DNA from: Planctomycetota bacterium
GTDB taxonomy: Bacteria; Planctomycetota; Planctomycetia; Pirellulales; Lacipirellulaceae
Reading direction: 5' to 3'
Assembly: GCA_029259915.1 (NCBI GenBank)
Contig: JAJDED010000053.1
Coordinates: 1 to 64,000 of the forward strand
Length of the DNA: 64,000 nucleotides
Shown: one piece after another, positions 61,185-64,000 of the stretch
Numbering within the stretch: position 1 is the first letter of the stretch
How the letters are laid out: every line of letters starts with the position of its first letter
Position numbers and translations under genes: made by a program
The notes under the pieces: model-generated
What the model was told of the DNA's origin: nothing
Databases searched by the model: none
Seen by the model: the letters and a program-made list of their open reading frames with translations, nothing else

Positions 61185-61789
61185 AGACTGCAGACTGTTT
61201 TCGTTCTTCTCAAAGACCGAAAGATAACTAGACCGAAACAGAACAGGGTTGCTGAACCTGGCTCAGGGATCGTTTCTAACACATAACTGTTGATCAACAG
61301 TCCACCACCAGTCCAGTCGTTCCAGGTACTATCGCGTGAGTTGCTTGGAACAAAGTAATGGGCATGATGCTCGGCGTTTCCGTTGTTGTCGGGCTGAGTC
61401 GAGGCCCAGGACGTGTAGCCCCAGGGCGACCCGTCGCTCCATGACCAACCACCCGCAGGTTCCGAGCCAAAATCGGTCTGATTGCCGCCTATCCAGGGTC
61501 CATAATTGTGAGGACCGGTGAGCACCCAAAACTCGGGCGCATCGATCAAGCCAAAGACAAAAGCGTTTTCTTCAGTAGAAGTGATCGAGGCCAAATCTCC
61601 GCCCTTGGCAAGTGCGTCGTTACGAGCTGTTTGCCAAGTGATTGCCGAGGGGAAAAGTATCGTTTCATAAAAGTGACCGTTGCCACCATCGACAACCTTC
61701 CACTGAGTTAACGCAGCATGTGCGGGAACGGCAGTAACCAGCGGAAGCGAAAAGAGAAAAAAGAAAGCACGAAAAGTTTTGTATTGCAT
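61181..61789 (-). CDS. C-type-lectin-like PEP-CTERM protein
   Basis: Starts MQYKTFRAFFFLFSLPLVTA, a signal peptide cut near AHA. The body has the C-type-lectin core WQTARNDALAKGGDLASITS, GPWIGG and WSWSDGSPWGYTSW, with WIGG and W-D-G-S-P typical of the fold. The C-terminus is a PEP-CTERM sorting tail: IPEPGSATLFCFGLVIF followed by basic SLRRTK. It would be exported and processed by an exosortase. ATG 61789 is preferred over the GTG-started longer frame. It may bind sugars or form part of an extracellular matrix. Confidence 0.88.
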   Translation of the reverse strand: MQYKTFRAFFFLFSLPLVTAVPAHAALTQWKVVDGGNGHFYETILFPSAITWQTARNDALAKGGDLASITSTEENAFVFGLIDAPEFWVLTGPHNYGPWIGGNQTDFGSEPAGGWSWSDGSPWGYTSWASTQPDNNGNAEHHAHYFVPSNSRDSTWNDWTGGGLLINSYVLETIPEPGSATLFCFGLVIFRSLRRTKTVCSL

Positions 61790-62147
61790 AAGATTTACAG
61801 ACTCCCCCATACGACAGATGTGTTTGAAACAGTTCACACGGATCCGCTAGCGCTTTTTTCCCAACAACAAAGCACAAAAAAACGACCTCTCAAATTTCCC
61901 CTAGCAAATTCGACAGTTCTGTCGGCTGCGCTAGAAAAATTTGAGAGGTCGTTTTTTAATTAGCGGTTCTGCGAGTACTAGTTGGCATTACCGGTGAGTT
62001 GTGTAAACACACCCAGACAGCACGCAGGATAGTCTGTTTGCAGCACGGTGTCAACTTTTTTCGAGAATGTATCAGGAAAACTGCGTAGTCCTCTGCCCTG
62101 CCACCTGCGCCTTCCCCCTCTGGCTCTCGACTCTCGTCTCCCCCCAC
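61790..62147. other. Spacer downstream of topoisomerase VI genes with a 21-bp hairpin
   Basis: The 358-bp gap between the PEP-CTERM gene and the topoisomerase VI A gene holds the long hairpin at 61877-61957 and a pyrimidine tract (about 62085-62150, cctgcgccttccccctctgg). The promoter of the PEP-CTERM gene should lie between the hairpin and 61789. No further gene is convincing. Confidence 0.55.
61877..61957. terminator. Bidirectional terminator-like hairpin with 21-bp perfect stem
   Basis: aaaaaacgacctctcaaattt (61877-61897) pairs exactly with 61937-61957, ending in A/T runs on both sides as in two-way intrinsic terminators. The 39-nt loop itself contains ctagc/gctag (61901-61905, 61930-61934) and cgacag/ctgtcg (61911-61916, 61919-61924), so the whole 81 nt can fold into one long hairpin. 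It lies downstream of the topoisomerase VI A gene. Confidence 0.75.
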
Positions 62148-63299
62148 TCAATCCAACCAATCGCGCGCTTCAAGCCGCTCCGGAACGTAAACCTCGGTCA
62201 CGTAGCTGATATCTTTCGAGATCAGCGATTCGACTTCGAGCTTGAAATCGTTGCTGATCATCTTCTTGATTTCGCGCTGCCATTTTGGCTTCTTCTCGAA
62301 CCACGGATAGTTGGCAATCTGCTTGGCGCGCTTTTTGTCGTTGTCGTTGAGTGCAATTTTCACGCTGTCGGCAAGTTCACACCGATCGAAGTCGATGCTC
62401 CGCAGGCCAAGATACTTGGCATCGGGAATCGCCATCCGCTGCGACTCGAACGCCAGATTGATCGAACCCTGCTTCAGCACGCTGTAGATGTAATAGCCCC
62501 ACGGGTCGTTATCCAACACGCAGTAGACGGGCAATTTCAACTCGTTGTGCATCCGAAAGAGCAACCGCCGCACTCCGCGAGGCGGCTGACCCGCACCGTG
62601 CGTGAGAATGCAGTTGTGCTTCTCCCAAAATTTATCTTCGTTAAACCGTTGCCAGACGGTGCCTTTTTCGACATGCAGAATAAACTTGGCGTCACATTTT
62701 TTCCGTTCGAGCTCGACCACCTCCGGCTCGACAATCGAGGGAATCGCGTATCCGCCCGATCCCATCCGCGCACAGTTGATCGGATCTCCCCGGTCAGTGA
62801 GCGTGATGTTGCCGACCATCGCCCCGCGATTTTCGGCATAAAGATGCAGTTCCTCGCGGATCGATTCCAAGAGCACTTCCACGTCTTCGATTATCGTGTC
62901 GCATTCGTTTTGCACGTCGAACGTATTTTCCTTGGTATCTTCGATCGTGCGTTTGAGCATGTAAAACAAACCACGAAGGCTCGTCGATTTCCCCTGGTCC
63001 AACAGCGTTTTACAGCCGCTCGCAACCAGCAGCGTGCGCATGTACGCCTTCGCTTGCGAGAGATCGAACAACTGCCGACGGTTTTTGCTCGGGCCCATTT
63101 CGATAATCCGCTTCCGCGGGCTGTAACGGATGTTCGACAGCGTGCGCGAAGGAATGTCGACATAAGGATCCCGGCGCGCCTTGGCCGAACTCACCACCCG
63201 ATCCGCCAAACCATTCAGCCGGGCCATCGTTTTCTTATCGCGCGGAGAAAGTTTCACCGCCGCCTTGCGAGCCGTTTTTACTGTACGTCGTTTTGCCAT
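62148..63299 (-). CDS. top6A: DNA topoisomerase VI subunit A (Spo11-like)
   Basis: The breakage-rejoining subunit of type IIB topoisomerase. Residues about 105-115 (GKSTSLRGLFYMLKRTIEDT) hold the catalytic tyrosine (in F-Y-M), and the Toprim metal site is VYCVLDNDPWGYYIYSVLKQ near residue 265 with an earlier Glu in the SIVEPEVVELERK region. Archaeal-like motifs are kept overall. Planctomycetes are among the few bacteria carrying this enzyme. It follows subunit B by 48 bp. At 383 aa it is close to the family's 360-390. Confidence 0.93.
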   Translation of the reverse strand: MAKRRTVKTARKAAVKLSPRDKKTMARLNGLADRVVSSAKARRDPYVDIPSRTLSNIRYSPRKRIIEMGPSKNRRQLFDLSQAKAYMRTLLVASGCKTLLDQGKSTSLRGLFYMLKRTIEDTKENTFDVQNECDTIIEDVEVLLESIREELHLYAENRGAMVGNITLTDRGDPINCARMGSGGYAIPSIVEPEVVELERKKCDAKFILHVEKGTVWQRFNEDKFWEKHNCILTHGAGQPPRGVRRLLFRMHNELKLPVYCVLDNDPWGYYIYSVLKQGSINLAFESQRMAIPDAKYLGLRSIDFDRCELADSVKIALNDNDKKRAKQIANYPWFEKKPKWQREIKKMISNDFKLEVESLISKDISYVTEVYVPERLEARDWLD

Positions 63300-63312
63300 G
63301 CATATCTCCGTA

Positions 63313-63343
63313 TTTAGCCCCGGGTCAGTGACCCGGGGCTAAA
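63313..63343. repeat. Perfect 15-bp hairpin between the topoisomerase VI subunits
   Basis: tttagccccgggtca (63313-63327) and tgacccggggctaaa (63329-63343) are exact reverse complements around one base. It lies in the 48-bp gap between subunit B stop and subunit A start, so it could reduce read-through and set subunit ratio, or be another inserted palindrome. Confidence 0.8.
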
Positions 63344-63347
63344 TGGG

Positions 63348-64000
63348 TTATTGTTCATCCGCCTCTTCTTCGATCTCCACGCGATTGATCGCTGCTTTGT
63401 GTTGTGTGGGATCGACAATCAACACGTTGTCGCCAAGATTCAGCTCTTCCGGCTTCTCATTGATCCGTCGACCCCGATCGTCGAGTTTCATATCGGCCTC
63501 GGCGGTGCGGCGCTTGGCGACTTTGATCAATTGCTCGTAAAGTTCCGACTGCTTGACGCCGTTGATGTCGCTCACTGCCGTGGCAACTTCCTTGAGATAA
63601 CGCATAAAAATCTCGCGACGGTCGGATTGTTGTTTTACTTTTAGTCGGCGGCGCAAGTACATGCCCAACTTGCGACCGACCGCCTGCAGGCCCAGGCGGA
63701 TTTCCTTTTGAATCTCCGGGTAGTTGGCGATCGCTTCTTTCGACTCGCTGGTGAACGGAACCCACACGCTGGCGATGTGCACCATCAGCGACACGGGCCC
63801 CCGCGGCAGCGAACCGCGCGATTGGCTCAGCCCGTAGCTGCGCCAGTTGGTGCCGGTCACCGTTTGCGTCACCGCACAGGCGGCTTGCTGGAACTGCAGC
63901 GGCACGCGGTTGGCGTAGCGCATCACTTCCATCGACTGGCCGTCAGCGATGTTCACGTTCTTCATCGCGGTGAAAAACTTGTCGACTTCCTTCGGCTTCA
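63348..64000 (-). CDS. top6B: DNA topoisomerase VI subunit B, C-terminal part (cut by window end)
   Basis: The frame is open to 64000 and is the last third of subunit B: VMRYANRVPLQFQQAACAVT is the conserved transducer segment, followed by YLRRRLKVKQQSDRREIF and an acidic tail (NRVEIEEEADEQ). The N-terminal GHKL ATPase and helix-two-turn-helix parts lie outside. At the cut end the frame still reads K-P-K-E-V-D-K-F-F-T-A before MKNVNI. It is co-oriented with and upstream of subunit A. Confidence 0.93.
   Translation of the reverse strand, partial: KPKEVDKFFTAMKNVNIADGQSMEVMRYANRVPLQFQQAACAVTQTVTGTNWRSYGLSQSRGSLPRGPVSLMVHIASVWVPFTSESKEAIANYPEIQKEIRLGLQAVGRKLGMYLRRRLKVKQQSDRREIFMRYLKEVATAVSDINGVKQSELYEQLIKVAKRRTAEADMKLDDRGRRINEKPEELNLGDNVLIVDPTQHKAAINRVEIEEEADEQ

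Noticed and set aside
62067-63317. Long plus-strand open frame opposite the topoisomerase VI A gene
   Set aside because: Low-complexity His/Arg/Phe-rich translation, fully overlapping a strongly supported gene.

Overview
The window looks like chromosomal DNA of a planctomycete, probably Pirellulales-like. The evidence is: two tandem DUF1559 pilin-like proteins with the [19 protein letters not shown] leader; a very large Ser/Thr kinase with a DWG (not DFG) loop and C-terminal WD40 propellers; a secreted PKD-repeat protein with an LEPR-like start; a PEP-CTERM protein; a MoxR/DUF58/VWA operon; DUF4159 proteins; an LptD-like outer-membrane protein; and a futalosine-type menaquinone cluster. No rRNA, tRNA, CRISPR array or intact insertion sequence was found.

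Layout. 1-2.5 kb: tail of an IS256-like transposase, a small CxxC protein and a DinG/XPD helicase. 2.5-3.7 kb: a nucleotidyltransferase-like gene pair of toxin-antitoxin type and a VOC protein. 3.7-6.6 kb: thiG and thiS, a secreted unknown and a zinc metallopeptidase. 6.8-10.6 kb: ubiE, ubiX, a UbiA prenyltransferase and mqnE, all on the minus strand (menaquinone). 10.9-13.9 kb: glycyl-tRNA synthetase, a RelE/ParE-like pair and a zinc-ribbon membrane protein. 14-18.5 kb: a Rieske and cytochrome b/diheme c fusion (respiratory bc complex), then nrnA and ribF. 18.8-24.4 kb: ppx/gppA, nnrD, larB, a TIGR02574-type antitoxin gene with an MtlR-like partner, and a metallophosphoesterase with altered metal-binding motifs. 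24.4-27.4 kb: a three-gene set of an ExeA-like ATPase, a ParA/BY-kinase-like protein without the Walker lysine, and a single-pass membrane protein. 27.7-32.5 kb: two secreted or lipid-anchored proteins and two DUF1559 proteins. 32.7-41.5 kb: the WD40 kinase, the PKD protein and a secreted unknown. 42.1-54.4 kb: two dynamin-like/DUF697 GTPases, RecQ, and the MoxR-DUF58-BatA-VWA operon. 54.7-61.1 kb: a DUF4159 protein, an LptD-like protein and DgkA. 61.2-64 kb: a C-type-lectin-like PEP-CTERM protein and both subunits of topoisomerase VI (B is cut by the window end).

The most unusual feature is in the spacers. Almost every longer intergenic gap holds one or more palindromic elements. Their arms are built from short near-repeated words, either about 9 nt (cgccaagga, cgcagagac, cacgaagac, gcgctaagg) or about 7 nt (tagctgt, atcagca, ctcgctc, tgaatgc). 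Several are nested inside each other, several occur more than once in the window in opposite orientation, and many touch or supply the stop codon of a flanking gene (ppx, nnrD, recQ, ubiE, a GTPase, moxR). They behave like a family of small mobile or terminator-like elements targeted to gene ends. I recall similar phrases from spacers of other bacterial phyla but cannot verify that here.

All function calls come from reading motifs by eye; no search was run. Start sites were adjusted where a signal peptide, a Shine-Dalgarno sequence or repeat-derived N-terminal residues argued against the longest frame.
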